Assembly (NCBI RefSeq): GCF_009709555.1
Contig: NZ_WJBG01000248.1
Span: 25,620 to 89,619 of the forward strand
DNA length: 64,000 nucleotides
From: Streptomyces blattellae
Lineage (GTDB): Bacteria > Actinomycetota > Actinomycetes > Streptomycetales > Streptomycetaceae
Direction of reading: 5' to 3'
Each line of letters opens with the position of its first letter. Positions within the stretch are counted from its first letter, which is position 1. Positions 24,988-32,939 of this stretch are shown in pieces. A model generated the notes under the pieces. The model saw nothing but the letters and a program-made list of their open reading frames with translations, had not been told where the DNA came from and did not search any database. Made by a program: the position numbers and the translations under genes.

Positions 24988-25659
24988 TTGTCCCGCTTCG
25001 CGCTCATCAAGGCAGTGCTCGGCCCGATCATGCGCCTGATGTTCCGCCCCCGGGTGGAGGGTGCGGAGCACATCCCCGGCGACGGTCCGGTCATCCTGGC
25101 CGGCAACCACCTCACGTTCATCGACTCGATCGTGCTGCCGCTGGTCTGCGACCGTCAGGTCTTCTTCATCGGCAAGGACGAGTACGTCACCGGCAAGGGC
25201 TTCAAGGGCCGCCTGATGGCCTGGTTCTTCACCGGCGTCGGCATGATCCCCGTGGACCGGGACGGTGCGAGCGGGGGTGTGGCCGCGCTGATGACGGGGC
25301 GCCGGATCCTGGAGGAAGAAAAGGTCTTCGGCATCTACCCGGAGGGCACGCGCTCGCCCGACGGTCGGCTGTACCGGGGTCGGACGGGGATCGCGCGGCT
25401 GACGCTGATGACGGGGGCGCCGGTCGTGCCGTTCGCGATGATCGGCACGGACAAGTTGCAGCCGGGGGGTGCGGGGATTCCGCGGCCCGGCCGCGTGACC
25501 GTTCGTTTCGGTGCGGCGATGGAGTTCTCGCGGTACGAGGGGATGGACCGCGACCGGTATGTGCTGCGGGCCGTGACCGACTCCGTGATGGCAGAGGTCA
25601 TGCGGTTGTCGGGGCAGGAGTACGTGGACGTGTACGCCACGAAGGCGAAGGCCGCGTAG
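24988..25659 (+). CDS. 1-acyl-sn-glycerol-3-phosphate acyltransferase (PlsC family)
   Basis: 223 residues. The acyltransferase motifs are in order: NHLTFIDS (NHx4D, near 44), a GxxFIxR-like block replaced by GMIPVDRDGASGG, YPEGTRSPDG (EGTR) and VVPFAMIG. It transfers an acyl chain to lysophosphatidate in phospholipid synthesis. The start is taken as TTG 24988 because GGAGGG lies 5 bp upstream; an upstream ATG at 24910 lacks a site and adds a non-conserved leader. It is divergent from glpQ1. Confidence 0.88.
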   Translation: MSRFALIKAVLGPIMRLMFRPRVEGAEHIPGDGPVILAGNHLTFIDSIVLPLVCDRQVFFIGKDEYVTGKGFKGRLMAWFFTGVGMIPVDRDGASGGVAALMTGRRILEEEKVFGIYPEGTRSPDGRLYRGRTGIARLTLMTGAPVVPFAMIGTDKLQPGGAGIPRPGRVTVRFGAAMEFSRYEGMDRDRYVLRAVTDSVMAEVMRLSGQEYVDVYATKAKAA

Positions 25660-25698
25660 CCGTCCGCGGGCCTGTGGGCGCGACCAGCCCCGCGCACC

Positions 25699-27222
25699 TC
25701 AAGGCCTGCTGTCCAGCCGTTGGGTTCGCAGCATGAACCACGCCGCCGCTGCCGCCGCCAGCAGGACTGCCGCGCCTGCTCCTGCCGCCAGGGCGAGTCC
25801 GTCCACGAAGGCGCTCCGCGCCGCGTCCAGCATCGCCCCCGACGTCTGCGCCGGCATCCCCGCCGCCGCCTCCACCGCACCGCCCAGCGACTCGTGTGCC
25901 GCGCCCGGAGTTTCCGCCGGACCCGCGAAGCCGCGGTAGACGCCCGTCACGATCGAGCCGAGGAGTGCGATGCCGAGGGCCGCACCCAGTTCGTACGCCG
26001 TCTCGGACACCGCCGATGCCGCGCCCGCCTCCTCCTTCGGCACGCTGGAGAGGATGACGTCCGCGGTGACGGTGAAGGAGAAGCCCGCGCCGATGCCCAC
26101 GACGAGCAGGGCGGCGCCGAGCAGGGGGTAGCCGGTGGACTGGTCGATGACCGTCAGGGCGGCCAGGGCGAGGCCGACCGCCGCGAGGCCGCCGGAGACG
26201 ACGGCGCGTACGGAGAAGCGCCGGGCCGCGCGACCGGCGATCAGGCCGGCCGCCACCGCGCCGATGGCGGCGGGCAGTTCGGCCAGCCCCGCCTCCAACG
26301 GGCCTCGGCCCTGGACGAGTTGCAGATACTGCGAGAGGAAGAACACCAGGCCGGACAGGCCGAAGACGGTCAGCAGGTCGGCCAGGACGGCCCCGCCGAA
26401 GCCCCGGTTACCGAACAGCCTCATGTCCAACAGGGGCTTGGGCAGGACGAGTTGGCGTCTCACAAAGCCGTACAGCGACGCCGGGCCCAGCACGCCCGCG
26501 GCGGCTGTCTGCCAGGTGAAGCCATGGCTCGCGGCCTCCTTCACGGCGTAGACGGTCGCGACCATGCCGACGAGTGACAGCACGACGCTGGGCAGGTCCC
26601 ACGGGCCCGGGTTCGGATTGCGTGACTCCGGCAGCGTCCTGATGCCGACGAGGACGAGGACCACCATCAAGGGCAGGTTGATCAGGAAGACCGAGCCCCA
26701 CCAGAAGTGTTCGAGCAGGAAGCCGCCGGTGATCGGCCCGACGGCCGTACCGGCGGAGGCGGTCGCGCCCCAGATGCCGACCGCGAGGCTGCGTTCGCGC
26801 GGGTCGTGGAAGAGGTTGCGGATCAGGGCGAGCGTGGCCGGCATCAGCGTCGCGCCCGCGACACCGAGCAGCGCCCGGGCCGCGATCATCAGCTCCGGGG
26901 TCGTCGCGTAGGCGTTGAGCACGGATATCGCGCCGAACGCCGTGGCGCCGACGAGCAGGATCCGCTTCCGGCCGATGCGGTCGCCCAGGCTGCCCATGGA
27001 GACGAGCAGACCGGCGATCACGAACGAGTAGACGTCACCGATCCAGAGGAGCTGGGTGCCCGTGGGACTCAGGTCCTCGCTGATGTAGGGGGTCGCAAGG
27101 CCGAGGACGGTCGCGTCGACGGCCACCAGCAGCACGGCGAGCACGAGGACGGCCAGCGCCAGCCAGCGTCCGGGGCGCTTCACCGCCTCGGTGGGGCTCG
27201 CCGACTGCAGGGTGCTGGTCAT
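25699..27222 (-). CDS. DHA2-family MFS drug:H+ antiporter, 14 TM
   Basis: 507 residues with about 14 hydrophobic segments. The DHA2/EmrB pattern is LVAVDATVLGLATPYI in TM1 (motif D1), GSLGDRIGRKR (motif A), and AGVAGATLMPATLALIRNLF with WGATASAGTAVGPITGGFLLE (motif C). It exports toxic compounds with proton exchange; substrate unknown. Its ATG (27222) overlaps the stop of the TetR gene in ATGA, with GAGAGAGGAACC upstream. The TetR protein therefore almost surely controls it. It converges with the acyltransferase gene. Confidence 0.92.
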   Translation of the reverse strand: MTSTLQSASPTEAVKRPGRWLALAVLVLAVLLVAVDATVLGLATPYISEDLSPTGTQLLWIGDVYSFVIAGLLVSMGSLGDRIGRKRILLVGATAFGAISVLNAYATTPELMIAARALLGVAGATLMPATLALIRNLFHDPRERSLAVGIWGATASAGTAVGPITGGFLLEHFWWGSVFLINLPLMVVLVLVGIRTLPESRNPNPGPWDLPSVVLSLVGMVATVYAVKEAASHGFTWQTAAAGVLGPASLYGFVRRQLVLPKPLLDMRLFGNRGFGGAVLADLLTVFGLSGLVFFLSQYLQLVQGRGPLEAGLAELPAAIGAVAAGLIAGRAARRFSVRAVVSGGLAAVGLALAALTVIDQSTGYPLLGAALLVVGIGAGFSFTVTADVILSSVPKEEAGAASAVSETAYELGAALGIALLGSIVTGVYRGFAGPAETPGAAHESLGGAVEAAAGMPAQTSGAMLDAARSAFVDGLALAAGAGAAVLLAAAAAAWFMLRTQRLDSRP

Positions 27223-27770
27223 GGTTCCTCTCTCCGTACCGCGCCGCCGAGCAACAGCTCGACGATCATGAAGTTGAAGTCCTTGGAGGCCACGCGGCCT
27301 TCGGACACCGCCCAGGCGCCGGAGGCCAGCAGGCCGTAGAGCGCCTCGGTGAGCCAGGCCGGCGTGAGGTCGATACGGAACTCGCCGGCCGCCTGACCGC
27401 GCCGGAACAGGGCCGCGACGCGGTCGTCGATCCGGGTCCAGCCCTCGTTCTGCTGCCCGCCCTCGAACAGCTGGTTCTCGGTGTAGAGGAAGGCCAGCAG
27501 TGCGGCGGCCGGTTCGATCTCGCGGACGAGCCGTCTCACGGCGTCGCTTGCGCTGCCCTCGTCCAGACGGGCCCCGTCCAGCGCGGCCTCGCACTCCGCG
27601 ATGCCCAGCGATTCGAGGGCCCGCACGAGCGCGTCACGCCCGGCGAACTGGCGGTGCAGCGTGGCCCGGCTGATCCCGGCGGCCTTGGCGACCTCGTCCA
27701 TGGTCGCGGTGGATTTGCGGGTGAGCAGGGCGGCTGCGCTGCGCAGCACATGGTCACGGTCGACAGCCAT
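27219..27770 (-). CDS. TetR-family repressor of the MFS exporter
   Basis: 183 residues. The N-terminal HTH (TMDEVAKAAGISRATLHRQFAGRDALVRAL, about 23-55) is the TetR signature. The ligand domain is helical with no recognisable ligand motif. Start ATG 27770 is preferred, giving the usual short lead-in to the HTH; ATG 27788 in frame is possible. It is cotranscribed with, and overlaps, the MFS gene. A perfect operator palindrome lies 20 bp upstream, so autorepression is likely. Confidence 0.9.
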   Translation of the reverse strand: MAVDRDHVLRSAAALLTRKSTATMDEVAKAAGISRATLHRQFAGRDALVRALESLGIAECEAALDGARLDEGSASDAVRRLVREIEPAAALLAFLYTENQLFEGGQQNEGWTRIDDRVAALFRRGQAAGEFRIDLTPAWLTEALYGLLASGAWAVSEGRVASKDFNFMIVELLLGGAVRREEP

Positions 27771-27789
27771 GAGACGACCATACTCCATG

Positions 27790-27807
27790 TGAGACATATT
27801 TGTCTCA
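27790..27807. promoter_or_regulatory. TetR operator palindrome
   Basis: TGAGACATATTTGTCTCA: perfect 7-bp arms (TGAGACA/TGTCTCA) and a 4-bp AT-only spacer, directly upstream of the TetR start. A half-like TCTCA recurs near 27823. It is very AT-rich against the local background and has typical TetR geometry. Confidence 0.8.
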
Positions 27808-27831
27808 TTCGGTGCGCGTGCGTCTCACGGA

Positions 27832-27899
27832 CCTTGTCCCTCGTGGTTCCTTGTCTTTCGTGGTCCCTTGTCCCTCGTGGTTCCCTGTCCCTCGCGTGG
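27832..27899. repeat. 17-bp tandem repeat, four copies
   Basis: Units at 27832, 27849, 27866 and 27883. Units 1 and 3 are identical (CCTTGTCCCTCGTGGTT), unit 2 has three changes and unit 4 is degenerate toward its end. It fills the space between the aldo/keto reductase stop and the TetR promoter. Confidence 0.85.
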
Positions 27900-27903
27900 C
27901 TTC

Positions 27904-28875
27904 TCAGTGCCAGGGCAACTGCCCGCGCCGTTCCCAGTACGCGGGCGGGTCCTCCACCAGCGCCGCCAGCCGGGACAGCTGGGCCTCGTCGAGGTCGACG
28001 ACCGCGGCGTGCAGGTTGGAGGCCAGTTGGACGACGGTCGCGGCACCGGACAGGACGACACCGGCCCACGGCTGCCGCAGGATCAGCGCGAGGGCGACGG
28101 CATCGCATCCCAGAGACGTTTCTTCGGCTACGGCCTTCAGCGCGTCCGGCGCGTAGGGATCGGCGAGCCGCCCGTTGGCCATGGCTTCCTTGACGATGAC
28201 CGTGAGTCCGGCGTCGTGGGCCTCGGCGAGCGCGGGACCGGCCGAGGTCTCCAGCGCGTTGTAGGTGGACTGGACGGTACGGAAGAGGGGCTCGCCGTCG
28301 ACCGTCACGGCGAGGGCGGCACGGATGGTGTCGGCCTGGGCGGGTCCGCTGGTGGAGAAGCCGATGGTCAGGCCCTGGGCGGCGGCCTCGGCGAGCCTCG
28401 CGTGGAGTTCCTTGTCGGTGAGAGCCGGGCTGTCCGGGGTCAGCGAGTGGATCTGGTAGAGGTCGAGCCGGTCACCGAGCAGGGCGCCGGTCTCGGCGCG
28501 CTGGCGCTCGTATGTCGCGGCGCTGTGGTCCTTCACCTCGTGCTGCTCGGCGTCGGTGGACCAGCCCGCCGTGTAGGTGTAGCCCCATTTGCTGCCGATG
28601 ACCACGTCGTCGACGTCGGGGTGGGCGTTCAGCCAGTCGGCGAGGAACTCCTCGGAACGGCCGTAGGAGCGGGCCGCGTCGAAGTAGCGGACGCCTTGGG
28701 CGTAGGCGGCGTCCAGGAGTTCGTCGGTACGGGCGCGCAGCGTGTCGACGCTGCGGTTGTCTCCGAGGTCCCGGTCCCGGCCGAGGTTGATGTAGCCGGG
28801 GCGCCCGACGGCGGCGAGGCCGAGGCCGATGTGGCAGGTGGCGGTCGTGGCTGAGGCCAGTCGGGCGAAGGGCAT
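27904..28875 (-). CDS. Aldo/keto reductase
   Basis: 323 residues of the AKR TIM barrel. FDAARSYGRSEEFLADWL carries the catalytic Asp/Tyr pair, VVIGSKWGYTYTAGW the Lys, and LYQIHSLTPDSP the His (IHS). The NADPH-loop region near the C-terminus is divergent (LRQPWAGVVLSGAATVVQLASNL). Start ATG 28875 has CGGAG at 7 bp. It sits between argH and the TetR-MFS pair on the same strand with about 90 bp to argH. Substrate unknown. Confidence 0.9.
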   Translation of the reverse strand: MPFARLASATTATCHIGLGLAAVGRPGYINLGRDRDLGDNRSVDTLRARTDELLDAAYAQGVRYFDAARSYGRSEEFLADWLNAHPDVDDVVIGSKWGYTYTAGWSTDAEQHEVKDHSAATYERQRAETGALLGDRLDLYQIHSLTPDSPALTDKELHARLAEAAAQGLTIGFSTSGPAQADTIRAALAVTVDGEPLFRTVQSTYNALETSAGPALAEAHDAGLTVIVKEAMANGRLADPYAPDALKAVAEETSLGCDAVALALILRQPWAGVVLSGAATVVQLASNLHAAVVDLDEAQLSRLAALVEDPPAYWERRGQLPWH

Positions 28876-28963
28876 CGCGGGCTCCGTTGGTCGGCTCCGG
28901 TACGGCTTGCGACCAACGTAACCCGAGATGACCTGCGGTGAAGCGCGGGCGCCTCCCGCGCTC

Positions 28964-30394
28964 CTAAGGGTGCTTCGCTTCTGCCCACCTGTGCTGCGCC
29001 GCCACGTTCGCCTTGACCTCGTCCAGTTGTACGGCCACCGCACTTGGCGCCGTGCCTCCCCGACCGCTGCGCGAGGCCAGTGCGCCCGGCACGTTCAAGA
29101 CTGAGCGGACCTCGGGGGTCAACTGGGCGCTGATCTTCGCGAACTGCTCGTCCGTCAGGTCGTTCAGTTCCTTGCCCTCGGCCTCGGCGGCCTTGACGCA
29201 CTCGCCGGCGACCTCGTGGGCGACGCGGAAGGGGACGCCCTGCTTGACCAGCCACTCGGCGATGTCGGTGGCGAGGGAGAAGCCGGCCGGGGCCAGTTCC
29301 GCCATGCGCTCGCGGTGGACGGTGAGGGTGGCCATCATGCCGGTGAAGGCGGGGAGCAGGACCTCCAGCTGGTCGCAGGAGTCGAAGACCGGCTCCTTGT
29401 CCTCCTGGAGGTCGCGGTTGTACGCCAGCGGCAGGGCCTTCAGCGTCGCCAGCAGGCCCGTCAGGTTGCCGATCAGGCGGCCGGACTTGCCGCGCGCCAG
29501 CTCCGCGATGTCCGGGTTCTTCTTCTGCGGCATGATCGACGAGCCCGTGGAGAACGCGTCGTGCAGGGTCACGAAGGAGAACTCCTTCGTGTTCCAGATG
29601 ATGACCTCCTCGGCGATCCGGGAGAGGTTGACGCCGATCATCGCGGTGATGAAGGCGAACTCGGCGACGAAGTCACGGGAGGCCGTGCCGTCGATCGAGT
29701 TGGCGACCGACCCGTGCTCGAAGCCGAGGTCCTTCGCCACCGCCTCCGGGTCCAGGCCCAGCGACGAGCCCGCCAGGGCACCCGAGCCGTACGGGGAGAC
29801 GGCCGTGCGCTCGTCCCACTGGCGCAGGCGCTCCGCGTCCCGGGACAGGGACTGCACATGGGCGAGGACATGGTGGGCGAAGAGCACCGGCTGGGCGTGC
29901 TGGAGGTGGGTGCGGCCGGGCATCGCCGCGTCCGGGTGGGCCTCGGCGAGGCCGATCAGCGCGTCCTGGAGGTCGGCGATCAGGCCGCCGATGATACGGG
30001 CGTGGTCGCGCAGGTACATGCGGAAGAGGGTCGCGACCTGGTCGTTCCTCGACCGGCCCGCGCGCAGCTTGCCGCCGAGGTCGGGGCCGAGGCGCTCCAG
30101 CAGGCCGCGCTCCAGGGCCGTGTGGACGTCCTCGTCGGCGATCGTGCCGACGAACGAACCGTCCGCCACGTCCGCCTCCAGCTGGTCGAGCCCGGCCAGC
30201 ATCTGCGTCAACTCCTCCTCGGTGAGCAGACCCGCCTTGTTCAGCACGCGCGCGTGGGCGCGCGAACCGGCGATGTCGTAGGGCGCGAGCCGCCAGTCGA
30301 AGTGGACGGACGCGGACAGCTTCGCCAGGGCCTCGGCGGGACCGTCGGCGAAACGGCCGCCCCAGAGGCGTACGTCACCGCTGTTGCTGCTCAC
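28964..30394 (-). CDS. argH: Argininosuccinate lyase
   Basis: 476 residues, full length for ArgH. Visible signatures: LWGGRFADGPAE at the start, AGRSRNDQVATLFRMYLRD, TAVSPYGSGALAGSSLGLDP and GSSIMPQKKNPD (the fumarate/aspartase lyase signature with the catalytic Ser). It cleaves argininosuccinate to arginine and fumarate, the last step of the pathway. Start GTG 30394 has AGGAG at 7 bp. argG lies upstream on the same strand with a hairpin between them. Confidence 0.96.
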   Translation of the reverse strand: MSSNSGDVRLWGGRFADGPAEALAKLSASVHFDWRLAPYDIAGSRAHARVLNKAGLLTEEELTQMLAGLDQLEADVADGSFVGTIADEDVHTALERGLLERLGPDLGGKLRAGRSRNDQVATLFRMYLRDHARIIGGLIADLQDALIGLAEAHPDAAMPGRTHLQHAQPVLFAHHVLAHVQSLSRDAERLRQWDERTAVSPYGSGALAGSSLGLDPEAVAKDLGFEHGSVANSIDGTASRDFVAEFAFITAMIGVNLSRIAEEVIIWNTKEFSFVTLHDAFSTGSSIMPQKKNPDIAELARGKSGRLIGNLTGLLATLKALPLAYNRDLQEDKEPVFDSCDQLEVLLPAFTGMMATLTVHRERMAELAPAGFSLATDIAEWLVKQGVPFRVAHEVAGECVKAAEAEGKELNDLTDEQFAKISAQLTPEVRSVLNVPGALASRSGRGGTAPSAVAVQLDEVKANVAAQHRWAEAKHP

Positions 30395-30425
30395 TGCGTT
30401 GCTCCTAGGGAGGTCTGGATGTGCC

Positions 30426-30458
30426 ACCGCCTCCCCACGACGTGAGTGAGGAGGCGGT
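30426..30458 (-). terminator. Hairpin between argG and argH
   Basis: ACCGCCTCC at 30426-30434 pairs with GGAGGCGGT at 30450-30458, with a 15-nt loop. It lies 36-68 bp past the argG stop and just before the argH start, so it could end argG messages or act as a partial attenuator for argH. Confidence 0.6.
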
Positions 30459-30493
30459 TGTCAGGCTAGTTCAGGTGAGGTGTCCTGCGGCGG

Positions 30494-31687
30494 TTACGCC
30501 AGGTCGCGCTTGGCCGCGATCTTCGACGACAGGCTGTAGATGTCGATGAAGCCCTTGGCCGCGGCCTGGTCGAAGGTGTCGCCGGTGTCGTACGTGGCGA
30601 GGTTGAAGTCGTACAGCGAGGTCTCGGAGCGCCGGCCGGTGACGACCGCGCGGCCGCCGTGCAGCGTCATCCGGATGTCGCCGTTGACGTGCTGGCTGGC
30701 CTCGTCGATGAAGCCTTCCAGGGCGCGCTTGAGCGGGGAGAACCACTGGCCGTCGTAGACCAGTTCGCCCCAGCGCTGCTCGACCTGCCGCTTGTAGCGG
30801 GCGAGTTCGCGCTCGACGGTGACGTTCTCCAGCTCCTGGTGGGCGGTGATCAGGGCGATCGCGCCCGGGGCCTCGTACACCTCGCGGGACTTGATGCCGA
30901 CGAGGCGGTCCTCGACCATGTCGATCCGGCCGATGCCCTGGGCGCCGGCGCGCTCGTTGAGCTGCTGGATCGCCTGCAGGACGGTGACGGGCTTGCCGTC
31001 GATGGCGACCGGGACGCCCGCCTTGAAGGAGATGATCACCTCGTCGGCGTCGCGCGGGGTGGCCGGGTTCTGGGTGTACTCGTAGATGTCCTCGATCGGG
31101 GCGTTCCAGATGTCCTCAAGGAAGCCGGTCTCGACGGCACGGCCGAAGACGTTCTGGTCGATGGAGTACGGGGACTTCTTGGTGGTCGCGATCGGGAGGT
31201 TCTTCTCCTCGCAGAACGCGATGGCCTTGTCGCGGGTCATCGCGTAGTCGCGGACCGGGGCGATGCACTTGAGGTCGGGCGCGAGGGCGACGATGCCGGC
31301 CTCGAAGCGGACCTGGTCGTTGCCCTTGCCGGTGCAGCCGTGGGCGACGGTGGTGGCTCCGTGCTTCTGGGCGGCGGCGACGAGGTGCTTGACGATCGTC
31401 GGCCGGGAGAGGGCGGAGACCAGCGGGTAGCGGTCCATGTAGAGGGCGTTGGCCTTGATCGCCGGGAGGCAGTACTCCTCGGCGAACTCGTCCTTGGCGT
31501 CCGCGACCTCGGCCTCGACGGCACCGCACGCGAGGGCGCGCTTGCGGATGACGTCCAGGTCCTCGCCGCCCTGGCCGACGTCGACCGCAACGGCGATGAC
31601 CTCGGCGCCCGTCTCCTCGGCGATCCAGCCGATGGCGACGGAGGTGTCCAGTCCGCCTGAGTAGGCGAGTACGACGCGCTCGGTCAC
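30494..31687 (-). CDS. argG: Argininosuccinate synthase
   Basis: 397 residues. AYSGGLDTSVAIGW (PP-loop ATP site) is at the N-terminus, followed by VAHGCTGKGNDQVRFE, SPYSIDQNVFGRAVE and GIGRIDMVEDRLVGIKSREVYEAPG. It condenses citrulline and aspartate with ATP. Start GTG 31687 has GAGGAG at 7 bp. The region directly upstream carries phased ArgR boxes, so ArgR-arginine repression is expected. In S. coelicolor argG lies elsewhere, as I recall, so its place beside argH is a point of difference. Confidence 0.97.
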   Translation of the reverse strand: MTERVVLAYSGGLDTSVAIGWIAEETGAEVIAVAVDVGQGGEDLDVIRKRALACGAVEAEVADAKDEFAEEYCLPAIKANALYMDRYPLVSALSRPTIVKHLVAAAQKHGATTVAHGCTGKGNDQVRFEAGIVALAPDLKCIAPVRDYAMTRDKAIAFCEEKNLPIATTKKSPYSIDQNVFGRAVETGFLEDIWNAPIEDIYEYTQNPATPRDADEVIISFKAGVPVAIDGKPVTVLQAIQQLNERAGAQGIGRIDMVEDRLVGIKSREVYEAPGAIALITAHQELENVTVERELARYKRQVEQRWGELVYDGQWFSPLKRALEGFIDEASQHVNGDIRMTLHGGRAVVTGRRSETSLYDFNLATYDTGDTFDQAAAKGFIDIYSLSSKIAAKRDLA

Positions 31688-31703
31688 GGGTTTCTCCTCA
31701 CAG

Positions 31704-31741
31704 TGCATTCGCTGACATGCATGAGTATGCAGGAGTCTGCA
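31704..31741 (-). promoter_or_regulatory. ArgR operator (ARG boxes) of argG
   Basis: TGCATGAGTATGCA at 31718-31731 matches TGCATRWWYATGCA at 13 of 14 positions. An overlapping box TGCAGGAGTCTGCA lies at 31728-31741, and another TGCA half-site at 31704. The last three TGCA repeats are spaced exactly 10 bp. It ends 54 bp before the argG start codon. Confidence 0.85.
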
Positions 31742-31902
31742 TGGTTCGTCAATCTCGGTGGCTCGGAAGACGAATCGCGGACGGGTTTGAACGCGGGAAA
31801 TCGCTTGCCCGTATCTCTCGCCGGACGCAGGCGCCGCGTTTGTCAACAACCGAGTCGTTCGGAAACCACCGAACCGACTCCCGACCCGAGTGAGGCATCC
31901 TC

Positions 31903-32823
31903 ATGTCCAGGGCTCTTCCGAAGTACAACAAGCGCCGCGTCGCGTTCATCGGCGGCGCCGCCGCGGTCGTGCTGACCGGCGCGGTCATCGCCCAGTCCGC
32001 CCTCGCCGGAGAGACGTCCGAGAGCAGCGACGGCGTCCGGACCCTGGCGGGCCCCGGCACGATCAGCTGCCCGGACGTCACCTCCCAGCTGCCCGCGATC
32101 CCCGCCTCCGCCCAGGCCGAGGTCGACAGCAACCTGGCCCAGCTCCAGACCCAGATCGACGAAGCCAACCAGCGACTGGTCGATACCGTGGGCCAGGGCG
32201 GCCCCAACTTCGTACAGAACGCCATCCTCGGCCCGCTGGAGGACAAGCGCGTCGCCGCCCTCAACCGCATCGAGACCGCCATCGGCCGGGCGGCGGCGAA
32301 GCCGGAGGGGCTGGAGGCGTTCGCCGCCTGCACCCTCAACGGGGACGGCGGCGGCGCGGCTGCGGATGAGGAGGCCACCACCGGCGAGGACACGGGCGCC
32401 GAGGCCGAGGCCGGTGCCGGTGCGGAGGCCGGTGCCGGTGAAGAGGCCGGTGCCGGCGAAGAGGCGGATGCCGGCGAAGAGGCCGCGGACGAGGCGGGCG
32501 ACGCCGCGGGCGACGCGGGGAACACCGGCGCCTCCACGATCAGCTGCCCGGACGTCGCCTCGCAGCTTCCGGCGATCCCGGCCTCCGCCCAGGCCGAGGT
32601 GGACCGCAATCTGGCCCTGCTCGACACCCAGATCGCCGAGGCGAACCAGCGGCTGGTCGACACCGTGGGCCAGGGCGGCCCCAACTTCGTACAGAACGCC
32701 ATCCTCGGCCCGCTGGAGGACAAGCGCGTCGCCACCGTCAACCGCATCGCCACCGCCATCGGCCGCAGCGCCGAGAAGCCCCAGGGACTGGACTCCCTGG
32801 CTGCCTGCACGCTCACCGAGTGA
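31903..32823 (+). CDS. Secreted protein with duplicated ~95-residue domain
   Basis: 306 residues. N-terminal signal (KRRVAFIGGAAAVVLTGAVIAQSALA, cleavage near 35). Domain 1 at about 52-146 and domain 2 at about 211-306 both begin with TISCPDV.SQLPAIPASAQ and end with AACTL, so each holds two Cys that could form one disulfide. Both contain the core VDTVGQGGPNFVQNAILGPL and are predicted helical. The linker is acidic Ala/Glu/Gly/Asp repeats. No known family recognised. It is monocistronic, with a hairpin 14 bp past the stop, and divergent from argG. Confidence 0.85.
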   Translation: MSRALPKYNKRRVAFIGGAAAVVLTGAVIAQSALAGETSESSDGVRTLAGPGTISCPDVTSQLPAIPASAQAEVDSNLAQLQTQIDEANQRLVDTVGQGGPNFVQNAILGPLEDKRVAALNRIETAIGRAAAKPEGLEAFAACTLNGDGGGAAADEEATTGEDTGAEAEAGAGAEAGAGEEAGAGEEADAGEEAADEAGDAAGDAGNTGASTISCPDVASQLPAIPASAQAEVDRNLALLDTQIAEANQRLVDTVGQGGPNFVQNAILGPLEDKRVATVNRIATAIGRSAEKPQGLDSLAACTLTE

Positions 32824-32836
32824 CGTGACAGGCGCT

Positions 32837-32873
32837 GTGGCCGCCCCGCGTGAGCGCCGGCCGGGGCGGCCAC
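32837..32873 (+). terminator. Hairpin terminator
   Basis: GTGGCCGCCCCG (32837-32848) pairs with CGGGGCGGCCAC (32862-32873), directly after the duplicated secreted-protein gene. Confidence 0.75.
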
Positions 32874-32901
32874 GGGCCGGACAACCGGACCGCATAATTC
32901 C

Positions 32902-32931
32902 TTAGACAGGCGAACTAACTGCGCCTATGAT
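32902..32931 (+). promoter_or_regulatory. Promoter of a leaderless transcript
   Basis: TTAGAC (32902-32907), 18-bp spacer, TATGAT (32926-32931). Transcription should begin about 7 bp later, at or next to the A of the ATG at 32940. TTAGACA is repeated at 32934-32940, overlapping the start site, and could be an operator. Confidence 0.65.
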
Positions 32932-32939
32932 CGTTAGAC

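Noticed and set aside
27832..27899. CRISPR-like array
   Set aside because: Directly adjoining 17-bp units without unique spacers.
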